Of a stretch of 64,000 bases of DNA, positions 23,127-33,303 are shown in pieces. A program made the position numbers and the translations under genes. The stretch's first letter is position 1, and each line of letters begins with the position of its first letter. The stretch is from Nicotiana tabacum. Its lineage: Eukaryota; Streptophyta; Magnoliopsida; Solanales; Solanaceae. Below the pieces are notes generated by a model. That model had not been told where the DNA came from and ran no database searches. It was given only the letters and a program-made list of their open reading frames with translations. The stretch spans positions 101,598,411 to 101,662,410 of the forward strand of contig NC_134084.1 of assembly GCF_000715075.1 (NCBI RefSeq), in the 5' to 3' direction.

Positions 23127-23573
23127 TGACCCTTTACCCCGCACCCCCTATCCGAACCCCCCCCCCCCCCCTTTCAGTCATCTCCTTCCCCGAACCCTGA
23201 AACCCCCAAACCCTAACGCCGCCCTGGTTTCCTTTCCACCAAAACCCGGTGGCACGAACGCCGGTGACCACCCCCTTCACACCCCTAAAGCATCCAACCA
23301 CCCTGAACACGAATCCACTAACCACGAACCTCGAATCACTTTTGTTCGTCTCGAATCTTCATTTGAAGATTTGAGTCGAACCCGGATCTATGCCAAATCA
23401 TCCCATCTTCATACCAGACACTCCCCTGACCTTCCTCGTGACCAAACCAAACTTGGTTTGGTCCGAATCTACCCACAACTCCCAAAAATCCAGATCTGGA
23501 AATCCAGACTTTAGAACACATGCACTTGGGGAATCCGGCCGGTTTGGACATAGGTTTGAGGTCTAATAGACCT

Positions 23574-23609
23574 TAATCAAGGTGTTCTTATGTGAGAACA
23601 CCCTGATTA
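23574..23609 (+). promoter_or_regulatory. LTR hairpin (36 nt inverted repeat)
   Basis: Arms TAATCAAGGTGTTCT and AGAACACCCTGATTA pair with one mismatch. The 3' LTR copy (41027-41062) pairs a little further at the centre. A second smaller near-palindrome, AGGTCTAATAGACCT, lies immediately upstream. The position downstream of the TATA places both in the transcript. Confidence 0.6.
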
Positions 23610-26236
23610 AAGTTTGTTCGGCCTCAAAAGTTCGAAGTCGAGTTTGATTTGAGTCCGTTTGATTTCAAACTTTTTCAGTAAGTTTCCTTTTCTCTTTGTT
23701 TGGTTCTAATTAAGTTGTCAGCATATTTCTTTGTGTTTGTTTGTTATTTTGTTATTTTTCATTCGGATTTCTTCCATCTCTGTTAAAGGCCTTTTATTTG
23801 GCCAATTGTCTTCTGTTTGTGTTCTGAATATACCCTGTGATATACGTGTTCATCAATTAGATTAATCGTCAAGCGAGTTTAATTCATATAAGTTCCCAGT
23901 GTTTGAACAAATTTATCTGAGGTCATTCGGGACTCTATACGTGTTGTTTATATGAACGATTGATTGTTATGTGTTACGATTAATATAGTCGAGTCGATAT
24001 ATGTCGTCAATTAGTTTCAATCGTTAATGGTAACAACTTGATTCGTATTGCTTATTTCTGCTGTGATCGTATTTGAGTCTCATTAGGAACTGAATTGTAT
24101 TGCCTGTTGATTTTGTTCAAATTAAATTAAAAGAACATCTAGGGGAAAGGTTATAATGGCAGATTCAGATTTTGGTTTTTAAACACAATGCCATTTGGTT
24201 TGGACTGTGGGCAACATGTGTATGGTTTGCTTTAAGGAATTAAAATAATCGGACAGCATGTGCTGTCAGATTATATTCCTACTGCCCATACTTTGTTTAA
24301 AAAAACAAGTGATCAGTACACTTTAACAACCAAAAAGAGAGAGGGGCTGTCAGGGATTTCATGGGGGCTTGGTTATTTAAAACAAGTGAGTGGAAAAGCA
24401 ACATGGGGGGGCAATTTTGAGTTGTAAAACAGACTGTAAAGTGTTAAGGTTAGGCTATAAAAGAGGAGACCATCCGTTAGAAAAGGGGGTTGATTTTCGA
24501 GTTTTGAGAGAGTCTATGAGTAAGAAAACTGGAAAAGGAAAAAAAACAGAAATAAATTTCAGAACATTGGGAAGGAGTATTGCCTAGAAGAAACTGTGTA
24601 AGAATCCAGTTTGATCAGGTTGTCTTCGTGGCTTTGCTTTTCCTGTCGTTTGCCAAGTTTTCTTGTGGTCATTGGATTTCTGTTGCTGTTACATTCAACA
24701 TTCTGGGCTGTTATTTCCTACTCTGTTTTACTGGGATTGTCCATTTGTTGTTCGACTCTTTGCTGAGCTTCATCATTATTGGCTGGTTGTTTGTTGCTGT
24801 GTTGTTGCTGTGAATCTGCTGATTGCTGTTGTTTGCTGTGTGCTACTCAGCTGACCCTTTTCCTTCTTCTTCTATTCCTCTACATTAGGTACACAACCAA
24901 GGCACTATCAAATGTAATTAGAACATTGAGCATGAATGCAAAAGAAAGGAAAAGACTTGAAGTTGATTTTCATATATATACTGTTATATTAGATATCATG
25001 TATTGTATGATAATTTTCATTCTTGTATTGACAATCGAAGCAGCCTATATGCCTAATGTATATTAATATAAGTTAGCTAAATGGTAGCTTACATATGTAT
25101 GCTGATAGGTGATAATATGTTCAATGAGATATGTTGCATTTCAGATTCTAGTTTACTTTGCAGTATATGTTGATATGTATACCAAGTATGAACACTGTAC
25201 ATCCTGGAGTAAGTTCTTTCTTTTTCGGATTGATGGTCTCATATAACTAGTAAACCACCTGTTAAGACAAAAAATACCAAACTTGCAATATCAACCCCGT
25301 AAAGGTCGGGTTCAGACCAAAACAGGCCTAGCCGGCCTGCTTCGAGCAAGCAGTGGCCCAGGTTTGGCCCATCACGCATGGGTCGAATTTGGGCCCATGA
25401 CTACTTATTCGACTGACTGTGCGCGCAGCCTTGTTCCTGATTTTAGCATTTCCGAATTCTGTCATAAAATAACTTGCAAGCATTAATTAATTAGGATTAT
25501 CTACTGCTTTCGATTGATAGAGACAAACACGACAAGAAACGTAGTTGCTATAGGGTATCCTTTAAAAATAAGAATGAGATGAGCCTCGCCGAATAAAAAC
25601 ACAGATTGCGGGGCCCTCAGTAAATACTTGTTTTAAATTACTTAGAATTCAGGAGGGCCGCTTAGTGAATTCCGTGGCCTTTCCAAAAATAATAACGCGA
25701 TAGTCTTTTTAGGCGCGTGTTTAATAATTTATTTTCTTAAGACTTAGGGTGTGCATTTCATGCGACCCAAATCCAAATCCCAAAACGTCAAGTAAGATAT
25801 GTTCCGGATTGTGGGTGCATTTCATGTGACGCAATCCAAAGACATGTTTTAAGCGACGTTCACATTCCTAATAATGATAATTAATAAAGTGGTTAAAAGA
25901 TAAAATTTGCACATGGTTCATAATTGTATTTAAAAATCAGAAAAATAAGCCGAATATAACAGCTGAGTGACCGTGCTAGAACCACGGAATTCGGGAATGC
26001 CTAACACCTTCTCCCGGGTTAACAGAATTCCTTATCCGGATTTCTGGTACGCAGACTGTAATATAGAGTCATTATTTTTTCCTCGATTCGGGATTAAAAT
26101 TGGTGACTTGGGACACCCTAAATCTCCCAAGTGGTGACTCTGAAATAATTAAACCAATCCCGTTTCGATTGTCCTTTAATTGGAAAAAACTCCCCCTGCG
26201 CCCTCCCGGGCGCGGAAAAAGGAGGTGTGACAGCTC

Positions 26237-26276
26237 TGGCGACTCTGCTGGGGATCAGGACCCAGAACCACTGTTC
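26237..26276 (+). promoter_or_regulatory. OgreC primer-binding site, extended tRNA-Arg match
   Basis: TGGCGACTCTGCTGGGGAT begins 6 nt after the LTR. The complement continues to resemble tRNA-Arg through the T-arm and variable region (about 40 nt, with small differences). This is the site where a tRNA would prime minus-strand synthesis. Confidence 0.8.
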
Positions 26277-27088
26277 AGGGTTAAGAATTCGAGCTTAAAA
26301 TAATTGTTATTATTTGGCTTTATCTATTATCTGATTTTTACATGTTTGAGCCTAATGTGTTAAATGCTGCTTTTACCGCTTTGATATTATTTGAACTGTA
26401 TATAAACTGTGCCGAAACCCCTATACTTTCTGAGTCTTCTAAATCATGAAGAAGGGCATACTTCGTATGACTTCTTTTCTGTATAGTGTCAAATCCCAAT
26501 TTAGAACGAGGTTCGGATAAGTTGCTAAGCCGGTGAAGCTTCTGTATTCCCGGTACGCTGCCCCCCTCGGCTCGAGCTGTCCGCTCGGGTAAGCCAGGTC
26601 TAGAACAAACACCCAGGTTCTGAACCTAGTATAACAAAGCCACATGCCGGATCCCTAGTAGGAGCGTTTATTTGCATCACGTGCATTTGACTTAGGGGAC
26701 TCAACACAGGGGTTGGGTCCGTCTAGGAATAGCAACCTGAAATAGAAAAGGGTCATCCTGATGCATCCTACTCACTGCTTGTGCATTTATTTGCTTCAAA
26801 CATGCATGATGACCGGTTTTGAATGTTGGGAAAATTTTACAAAAAAATTATATATATATATATAAAATAAAATAAAAAAAAGAAAAAAGAAAAAAGGTCA
26901 CCCTAATAAATGTCGGGTCCAACTCTTTTTCCATTTTTACCAAAAAAGATATACCATAAAGCATATATGTATATATGTATACACATGTATATAAATAATT
27001 TTTTTTTGTTTTTGTCCAAAGATTTTGGTTAGAGGCAAAATAAAGGTTTTTGTTTTCACCTAAAAGGTCACCCTAATAAGTGTGCAGG
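26277..27088 (+). other. OgreC 5' leader
   Basis: Non-coding. Contains the conserved block 26430-26730, a (TA)n and A-rich low-complexity run (26848-26900), and TGTATA-rich sequence (26955-27000) before the PMD-like ORF. Confidence 0.7.
26430..26730 (+). promoter_or_regulatory. Conserved leader block, OgreC copy (candidate packaging region)
   Basis: Near 90 percent identical by eye to the TatB leader, far above the similarity of their gag genes. Contains a CGAGC/GCTCG hairpin at about 26571-26587 between the TCTGTATTCCCGGTACG and GGTAAGCCAGGTCTAGAACA segments. Confidence 0.6.
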
Positions 27089-28684
27089 ATGAACACAGAG
27101 CAAAATGAACCATTCTCAGCCCTCAGCGAGGTCCCTCTACAACTCCACATGTGGTGGAATGACTTGGAAGCCGATAGCAAAGGGGTAATAGGAAGAATAT
27201 TGGGAGGTTTTGTAAATTTGTTGGGTGTTGAGCCGAGGACAGATATTCTTGAAGCTCTAATACCATTTTGGGACCCCACCTGCAATGTATTCCGTTTTGC
27301 TGATTTCGAACTTTCACCGACACTTGAGGAAGTTGCTGGATATGCGGGACTGAATGAGAAGTTAAGAGGGCAATATTTGCTTTCGCCAAGGCCAGTGTCC
27401 CCGCATGCGTTTCTGGATCTACTAAGCATTAGTCGGAAGGTACAACATGACGATTTATCGAGAGGGTGTTGTGATCTCTATTTCTTGTATCAGCGGTACG
27501 GGACCCCGCAGGGTTTCGAGGAACCGAACCTTGGGCTAACTCACGGCGGGAACAGAAACAAATGGGAAGCAAGACGTACTTTGGCTTTTATCACAGCATT
27601 CTTGGGAGTCATGGTCTGCCCAAGGAAGGACAAAAAGATAGAGATAGGTCTGGTAGGGATGGCCGACGTGGCAATCAAAAGAACCAATAGTACTGTGGTT
27701 CCTTTAATTTTGTCCGAAATCTACCGGGCTCTGACTATATGCCGAGAAGGAGGCAAGTTCTTCCAAGGTTGCAACCTGTTACTTCAGCTATGGATGCAGG
27801 AACACCTCCATCACCGAGTAGGATACATGAACCACGGGTTGACCGAGAGGAACTGTATCAGCGGATTCAAGGAGCGCATGATAGGCGCCAGATTTCCTGA
27901 AGGTGTCGAAGAATGGTTTACACGGTTAAGGTCAACAACATCTGACCAAATTGAATGGGCATTTGGTTGGTTGACTGATACTGAGGTTATCTACATGTCG
28001 GCTGAAGAATGTCATGTTCTCTTAATGGGGCTTCGCAGCATCCAGCCATATGCCCCTCATCGGGTATTACGACAACTGGGCAGGTTTCAAGTAGTCCCTA
28101 ATGATGAAAATCTGAGCAAGCATGCCTTGGAATTAAGCCCGGGAGTCATATTCCCCGAGGGGAAGATTAGAAAACTGTGGCATGAATGTAGATTCTTGGA
28201 GCCCAAAACCATGGTACGAGAGCTAGCTAAAGGTGAGGTAGACCCAAAGTACGATGCTTGGTTCGAAAGAAGGTTTCATACTCGGCAAAGACCTGCTAAA
28301 AGGGCCCACGTCCAACACTTCACCAATGATTCACAAGAGCAATGGGGATGGTTAAAAAGGGAGAAAGGTTACCGGGTCGAAATCGGGAAGCTAAAGCAAC
28401 AAGTTGAAAGGCTTGTATTTGAGAACAATGTGCAAGTCGCCTCGAAGCAGGCTGAAAGAAACAAGTTAGCCCAAGAAAACCAAACCTTGAAGGCCCGCCT
28501 TCGCCAAGCCAGTAAGAGTAACGTTGACCGACAGAAGCGTCGCTCTGATGAAAGATTGATAGCAAGTTTGAGAAATCAGGTCATCCAAGGCCAAGAAGAA
28601 TTAGAACAATCAAGAGCTTGCATAACAAGGATGAAGGTCAGAGGGGCAAAGTACGCAATGGCCCGGAAGCAGCATTTGCAATAG
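27089..28684 (+). CDS. OgreC ORF1: plant-mobile-domain-like protein with coiled coil
   Basis: Opens at ATG 27089 (MNTEQNEPFSALSEV); an upstream in-frame GTG is unlikely to be used in a plant. 531 residues are open before a TAG. Residues about 18-370 carry a plant mobile domain (PMD)-like fold signature: HMWWNDLEADSKG, ILEALIPFWDPTCNVFRFAD, LSPTLEEVAGYAGL, then LQLWMQEHLHHRVGYMNHG and IEWAFGWLTDTEVIYMS. Residues about 425-531 form a long coiled coil. PMD proteins such as Arabidopsis MAIN/MAIL1 act in silencing and genome stability, and PMD-like domains are known from plant transposons. The role of this copy is unknown. TatE carries a decayed relative at the same place. The frame continues past the stop to 29125. 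Confidence 0.85.
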   Translation: MNTEQNEPFSALSEVPLQLHMWWNDLEADSKGVIGRILGGFVNLLGVEPRTDILEALIPFWDPTCNVFRFADFELSPTLEEVAGYAGLNEKLRGQYLLSPRPVSPHAFLDLLSISRKVQHDDLSRGCCDLYFLYQRYGTPQGFEEPNLGLTHGGNRNKWEARRTLAFITAFLGVMVCPRKDKKIEIGLVGMADVAIKRTNSTVVPLILSEIYRALTICREGGKFFQGCNLLLQLWMQEHLHHRVGYMNHGLTERNCISGFKERMIGARFPEGVEEWFTRLRSTTSDQIEWAFGWLTDTEVIYMSAEECHVLLMGLRSIQPYAPHRVLRQLGRFQVVPNDENLSKHALELSPGVIFPEGKIRKLWHECRFLEPKTMVRELAKGEVDPKYDAWFERRFHTRQRPAKRAHVQHFTNDSQEQWGWLKREKGYRVEIGKLKQQVERLVFENNVQVASKQAERNKLAQENQTLKARLRQASKSNVDRQKRRSDERLIASLRNQVIQGQEELEQSRACITRMKVRGAKYAMARKQHLQ

Positions 28685-29125
28685 GTCATAAGGGATTATG
28701 AAATGAGCGTCAGAATATTAAGGGAAACGAGCTCCACTCTACATGATCGGATCGTCAAACAAGCACGAGACGCCCAGGCCTACAGAAGACAGTGCTATGA
28801 TGCAATGGCCTGCATGGAAAGACAAATGGGGTTGTTTCAGGATCGAATTGCTGACGATGCTCAGGCACTGGGGTTAAAAAACCAACAAATCAGGTAGTTG
28901 CTCAGTGAAAGAGATGACATCCGAGCAAGGATTGATGAAATAGGGCATTACATCTACATGAAATGCTTGGCATGTGAGCAAACACCTCGGAAGACCCTCC
29001 TTGTTTCCATCATGGGCTGCGTCCGCCGGATTATGAGCGAGTTGAAGAACCTGCAAAGAGACCTTACACCTAGAGCCGCGGAAAGGCCGAATGATGCCTC
29101 GCGGGCCCTTAAATTGGAGAATTAG
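28685..29125 (+). pseudogene. OgreC ORF1 C-terminal continuation beyond in-frame stops
   Basis: Same reading frame as ORF1 after TAG 28682-28684, interrupted again by TAG 28895-28897, ending at 29125 (SRALKLEN). Continues the coiled coil (IRDYEMSVRILRETSSTLHD, then LLSERDDIRARIDEIG) and ends with a Cys-containing, basic segment. The absence of any frameshift over 147 codons shows these stops are recent point changes, each explicable as CAG to TAG. Confidence 0.8.
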
Positions 29126-29668
29126 TTTTGGTCGAGTCCTGTTTATTTGGCTTTGGTTGTTTTTCCATATGTTGTTTTCTTTTCATCAAACCAAGTTTAA
29201 AACAGTGGAGTCTGTACTTCTGCTATTTTTATTTTAAGTACTGTGTAATAGCAAATTTTGATAATGAAATTAAGTGACTCCAGAAGAATTACTGTGTGTC
29301 TTTGCTTTGAGGCAGAACTACGCCTGGTCTGATTCACGCGGGGACGTGATACGTAGGCAATCCCCATAAGATTCGACCGCTTTCAATAAATAAAAAAAAG
29401 AAAATGTAAATAGAATAAAACGCAGGGTTTCGCAAAATACTTTAAAGAGACGAATGAACAAACCGGGATGACGCATGTGGATTGAAGCAAAGCATGTAGA
29501 AACGGTTAACTGCTTAGGTGCATTGCATCCTCTATGTGTTATGATCAAATCTGTTAAGCTCTAACACTAACAAAGATTGTTGTTGTCTGACATCAGACAG
29601 TTAGTTGTTAAAGAATTCTGGCAACACATTCATACCAAACCAGATCCAAAGGACCGGTAGCAACAAGC
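29126..29668 (+). other. OgreC spacer between ORF1 and gag
   Basis: Non-coding. Holds the recurrent hairpin (29315-29378) followed by an A-rich purine tract (29385-29405). No ORF of note; gag starts at 29669. Confidence 0.7.
29315..29378 (+). promoter_or_regulatory. Recurrent hairpin motif, OgreC ORF1-gag copy
   Basis: GAACTACG, GTCTGATTC, inner stem TCACG/CGTGA, TACGTAGGC, then ATTCGACC. It lies 190 nt after the end of the ORF1 frame and 290 nt before gag. TatE has its counterpart at 52888-52958 in the same intercistronic position. Confidence 0.65.
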
Positions 29669-32600
29669 ATGACTACTTCAGAGAATAGTAATGAGGAAGA
29701 AAGGCTGATGAGCCAGTTGCTAAAAGAGGCAATGGAAAAGATTGAAAGGATGGGACTAGAGATGCAAGCAATGCAGCTAGCCCTGGCCAAAACGCAAAAG
29801 AGCCCTGAGACATTGGGACACGTGCCGGAGTACCCTCACTCTGGCCCTTCCACAAGCCGCCCAAATCCCCTCTATCATCAAGAAAGAAGACCTCATGATT
29901 CCCAAGCTCCACCACCCCATCAACCTCGCCCAACACCCAATATTCCCATTTTTGTGGGACCTGCATCAGCCCCTTTGCAGCGAACGACCAGTGAGCCATT
30001 GTTTCAGGCTCACGATACACAATACTATCCCCTGAGCCTACATTCCACGCACCGGAACCACAGGCTTACAATCCCCATTTGGAAATACCGGCAGAGGTTG
30101 AGAAGCCGGTTAAGGCCCCTGAACAGGATGAAGTGTTAAGAAAGTTCAAAAGCCTGGAGCAGTCCTTCAGGAACTTGCACGGGTTGGGCAATCAAGTCAG
30201 CGTGGCATACAAAGATCTGTGCCCTTTCCCAGATGTCCAACTCCCGGCTGGGTTCAAGATGCCCAAGTTTGATTTATATGAAGGGCACGGTGATCCCATG
30301 GCACATTTGCGGGGATTCTGTAGCAAAATGAGAGGGGCAGGAGGCAAGGATGAGCTTTTGATAGCTTATTTCGGCCAAAGTCTGAGCGGATCTGCACTGG
30401 AATGGTATACTAGGCAGGATTTCAGCAGGTGGTACACGTGGGATGACCTGGCGCAGGCTTTTGCAGGTCATTTCCAGTACAATCTGGAGATAGTTCCTGA
30501 CCGTCTCACGTTACTGAGAACTGGGAAGAAACCCGGGGAAAATTTTCGCGAGTTCGGGTTCCGCTGGAGAGAACAAGCAGCTAGGGTCGATCCTCCCATG
30601 AGAGAGGGAGAGATGGTAGACTACTTTTTGCAGACATTGGATCCAACCTACTTTGGTCACTTGGTGACAACGGTTGGAATATCTTTCAATGAGGTGGTCA
30701 AAATAGGGGTCATGATAGAAGAAGGTTTGAGGTCGGACAAGATCTTAAACTATTCGGCACTTAAGGCCACAACCCAGGCTATTCAAAACGGCACGGGAGG
30801 TGCGTTAAGAAGAAAGAAAGAAGAGGTTGCCACGATCGAGGCAGGCAGTTGGTCCAGGGCTGGCAGGCCGCACTACAACCAACCCAGGCCTCACAGGTCA
30901 AACTACCCATACAACCCACCGCAAAATTTCTATCCACCTCGAGAACCACATTGTTCCGTACACCAAGCCCAGGTATACACTCAGCCTCCGGTTCGCCCAC
31001 AATGGCGCGCACCGGCTCCCCAGAACATATATGCACCACCACAAAACACTTGCCCTCCACCAAGGGCATATAGAAATCCTTCAGGGGCAGGTTTCCGGGG
31101 AAATCCAAATGCCAGAAATGACAGGTTGCGGAAGCAAAGAACCTTCACCGAACTGGGAGAAACCTACACCGCTGTGTTCCACAAGCTGCGGCAATTAGGT
31201 TTGGTTAGTCCTGTCCATACTCGGGAACCAAATCCCCCGCCTCAGAATTTGGATCGTTCAATCAGTTGTGAATACTGTTCAGGGTTGCTCGGGCACGACA
31301 CCGAGAAGTGCTGGAAGTTAAGGCATGCCATACAGGATCTTATTGACACCAATAAGATCGAGGTCCAGACACCGGAGGCTCCTAACATCAACCAAAACCC
31401 ACTGCCAGCGCACCACGAAACTCACATGATTGAGTTGGTGTGTGAGGGAGGAGAATTAAGAAAACCCTCACAAACAGTGATGATGATCCAGGCTGCCCCA
31501 AAAGAAGTCTTAACCAGTGGAGGAACAAATGTACAGTCGCAGGAAGAAGGCGTCAAGCCGGTAGTAATATGGGGGAAGAGCCCGTCCGTCATTGCAAGCA
31601 AACCCGAGCCAAGCAAGTTGGTAATACCAGGGATCCTGCCCACACCGGCAGTCATGTTGAAAGGGGTATGTGGAGAACGGGTGACCATAAAGCCGGTGGT
31701 CCAACTGCCAATGCTTGACAGCAGGGCCGTACCCTGGAAATATGAAAAAGCAGTGGTGACGTACCAAGGAAAACAGGTGGAAGAAGTCAGTTGTGAAGCG
31801 CAAGGGCTGACTCGATCAGGTCGATGTTTTGCTCCGGTGGAGTTAAGGAAAACCAACCCAGTGGCAACCAAGAAGCCAGTGTCAGAAGAAGAGGCTGAAG
31901 ACTTCCTGAGGAAGATGAAAGTGCAAGACTATTCTGTGGTTGAGCAGCTGAGAAAAACACCTGCCCAGATCTCACTATTGTCATTACTCCTCCATTCCGA
32001 GGAACATCGCCGGGCCCTGTTAAAGATATTGAACGAGGCCCATGTACCCAGTGAGATTTCTGTAAACCACCTGGAAACCATTGCCAGCAAGATTTTCGAG
32101 GTGAACAGGGTAACATTCTCAGATGATGACCTGCCGGTGGAAGGTACGGAGCATAACAAAGCTCTATACCTAGCTGTCAAATGTGAAGACTCGGTAGTAA
32201 CTCGAGTATTGGTGGATAACGGCTCAAGCGCCAATATTTGTCCATTATCCACCCTGGACCAGTTAAAGATTGACCGTGGAAGAATCCGGGAGAATAGCAT
32301 CTGTGTCCGAGGGTTTGACGGAAACGGAACAGCCACTGTGGGGGATGTTGTACTTGAACTAACCATTGGCCCGGTCCTGTTTACCATGGAATTCCAGGTA
32401 TTGGACGCCACGGTATCTTACAACTTGCTGTTAGGACGACCCTAGATTCACGCAGCTAAAGCGGTGCCTTCCACCCTACATCAGACAGTGAAGTTCGAGT
32501 GGGAAAGACAAGAGGTCGTGTTGCACGGCGAGGATACAACATGCACCATGGGCGGAACCATTGTGCCTTTCATAGAGACCACTGATGACAAGGGTCCCTG

Positions 32601-33126
32601 GGTCTACCAGATTCTCGATACAGGGTCGGCCAACAAAATTTCTGAAGGAGAAATCATCCCGCACCCTAGGGTAGCTGCCGCAACAGTCATGATGATATCA
32701 GAAATGCTGGGTAATGGGTTTGTGCCGGGAAAAGGCCTGGGAGTTGAACTTCAAGGGATAGTCCAACCTGTCTCCCTTCCTAAGAATCTGGAAACTTTCG
32801 GGTTGGGGTTCAAACCAACCGCAGCAGACAGGAAGCAAGCACGAAAAATGAAGAAGAGAGTCTGGTTTCTGCCTAAACCAGTGCCACGCCTCTCAAGGTC
32901 TTTTGTTAAAGTTAGTGCCAAGGGGTCAGCGATCCCAAAGATTCGAGGACCTTTGATCGGCATAAGTGAAGACCTGAATCAGAGTTTTGAGAGACTATTC
33001 GCAGATGTCAGTATGGTGGAAGCTGGAGAGGGTTCCAGCAGAGCAGAGATAAAATTTGTGGGGCCTGAGGCCAAGACCAACAATTGGACGGTTACTCCTC
33101 TTCCTGTTCGAGGGGAGTCTTGGTAG
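29669..33126 (+). pseudogene. OgreC gag-protease-G-patch frame
   Basis: ATG 29669 (MTTSENSNEEERLMSQLL, coiled-coil N-terminus). A 1-bp loss in the C run at 30029-30032 shifts the frame; the continuing frame is open to 32445, where TAG replaces a Trp codon in [14 protein letters not shown], and then to the natural TAG 33124-33126. Domains: Gag core (FDLYEGHGDPMAHLRGFC at about 30268; LSGSALEWY; PTYFGHLVTT), Pro-rich linker, zinc knuckle CEYCSGLLGHDTEKC (31267-31311; C-X2-C-X5-H-X4-C), aspartic protease with VLVDNGSSANICPL (Asp codon 32215-32217), then a G-patch (MLGNGFVPGKGLGVELQGI to GLGF, about 32700-32817). The C-terminal stop overlaps a predicted splice donor. Gag packages RNA; the protease would process the polyprotein. 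Confidence 0.9.
32692..32820 (+). other. G-patch domain within OgreC gag-pro
   Basis: Gly pattern GNGFVPGKGLGVELQGIVQP followed by GLGF fits the G-patch family of RNA-processing proteins. A G-patch is also found after the protease of betaretroviruses. TatE preserves the same domain (KIGYKHGKGRGSSLQGS at about 49370-49300), so it is an ancestral part of these elements. Confidence 0.75.
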
Positions 33127-33303
33127 TAGGCTTTGATTAATGTTTTGTTTGTTTATTTGTTTGATCGGATTATTCAAGGGTGTAATCCAAATTTTACTTT
33201 CGTTTTGTAAAAGTGTGAACCATTTTTATCCTGCAAATTTAATAAAGTTCTTTTCTTTTGTCCCATTTTAATTTCTTGTTTTGTTCTTTTTCTTTCTGAA
33301 CAG
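33123..33303 (+). other. Predicted 181 nt intron joining gag-pro to pol
   Basis: Donor TG/GTAGTA at 33122/33123 and acceptor CTTTCTGAACAG ending at 33303, AT-rich with a polypyrimidine run before the acceptor. Removing 181 nt deletes the gag-pro stop (33124-33126) and brings the gag-pro and pol frames into register. Ogre elements are known to have a spliced intron at exactly this junction. Unspliced RNA would give Gag-Pro, spliced RNA Gag-Pro-Pol. Confidence 0.75.

Larger units (their letters stand above)
22365..26230 (+). mobile_element. OgreC 5' LTR (3866 bp)
   Basis: Starts TGTAAGCACGTG and ends GGAGGTGTGA at the limit of identity with the 3' copy. A TATA box (23117-23126) gives a U3 of roughly 750 bp. 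A 15-C run follows the TATA, then adjacent hairpins (23555-23609). A conserved block with GAATGCCTAACACCTTC near 25996-26012 lies about 225 nt from the end. Short ORFs inside lack ATG starts or protein similarity and are not annotated. Confidence 0.95.

Noticed and set aside
24580..24813. Hydrophobic ORF of 77 codons identical in both OgreC LTRs (also 42035-42268)
   Set aside because: It begins with TTG rather than ATG, lies in the LTR, and the identity simply reflects LTR duplication.
27080..27088. Upstream GTG start for OgreC ORF1
   Set aside because: Plant initiation at GTG is unlikely and an ATG follows three codons later at 27089.
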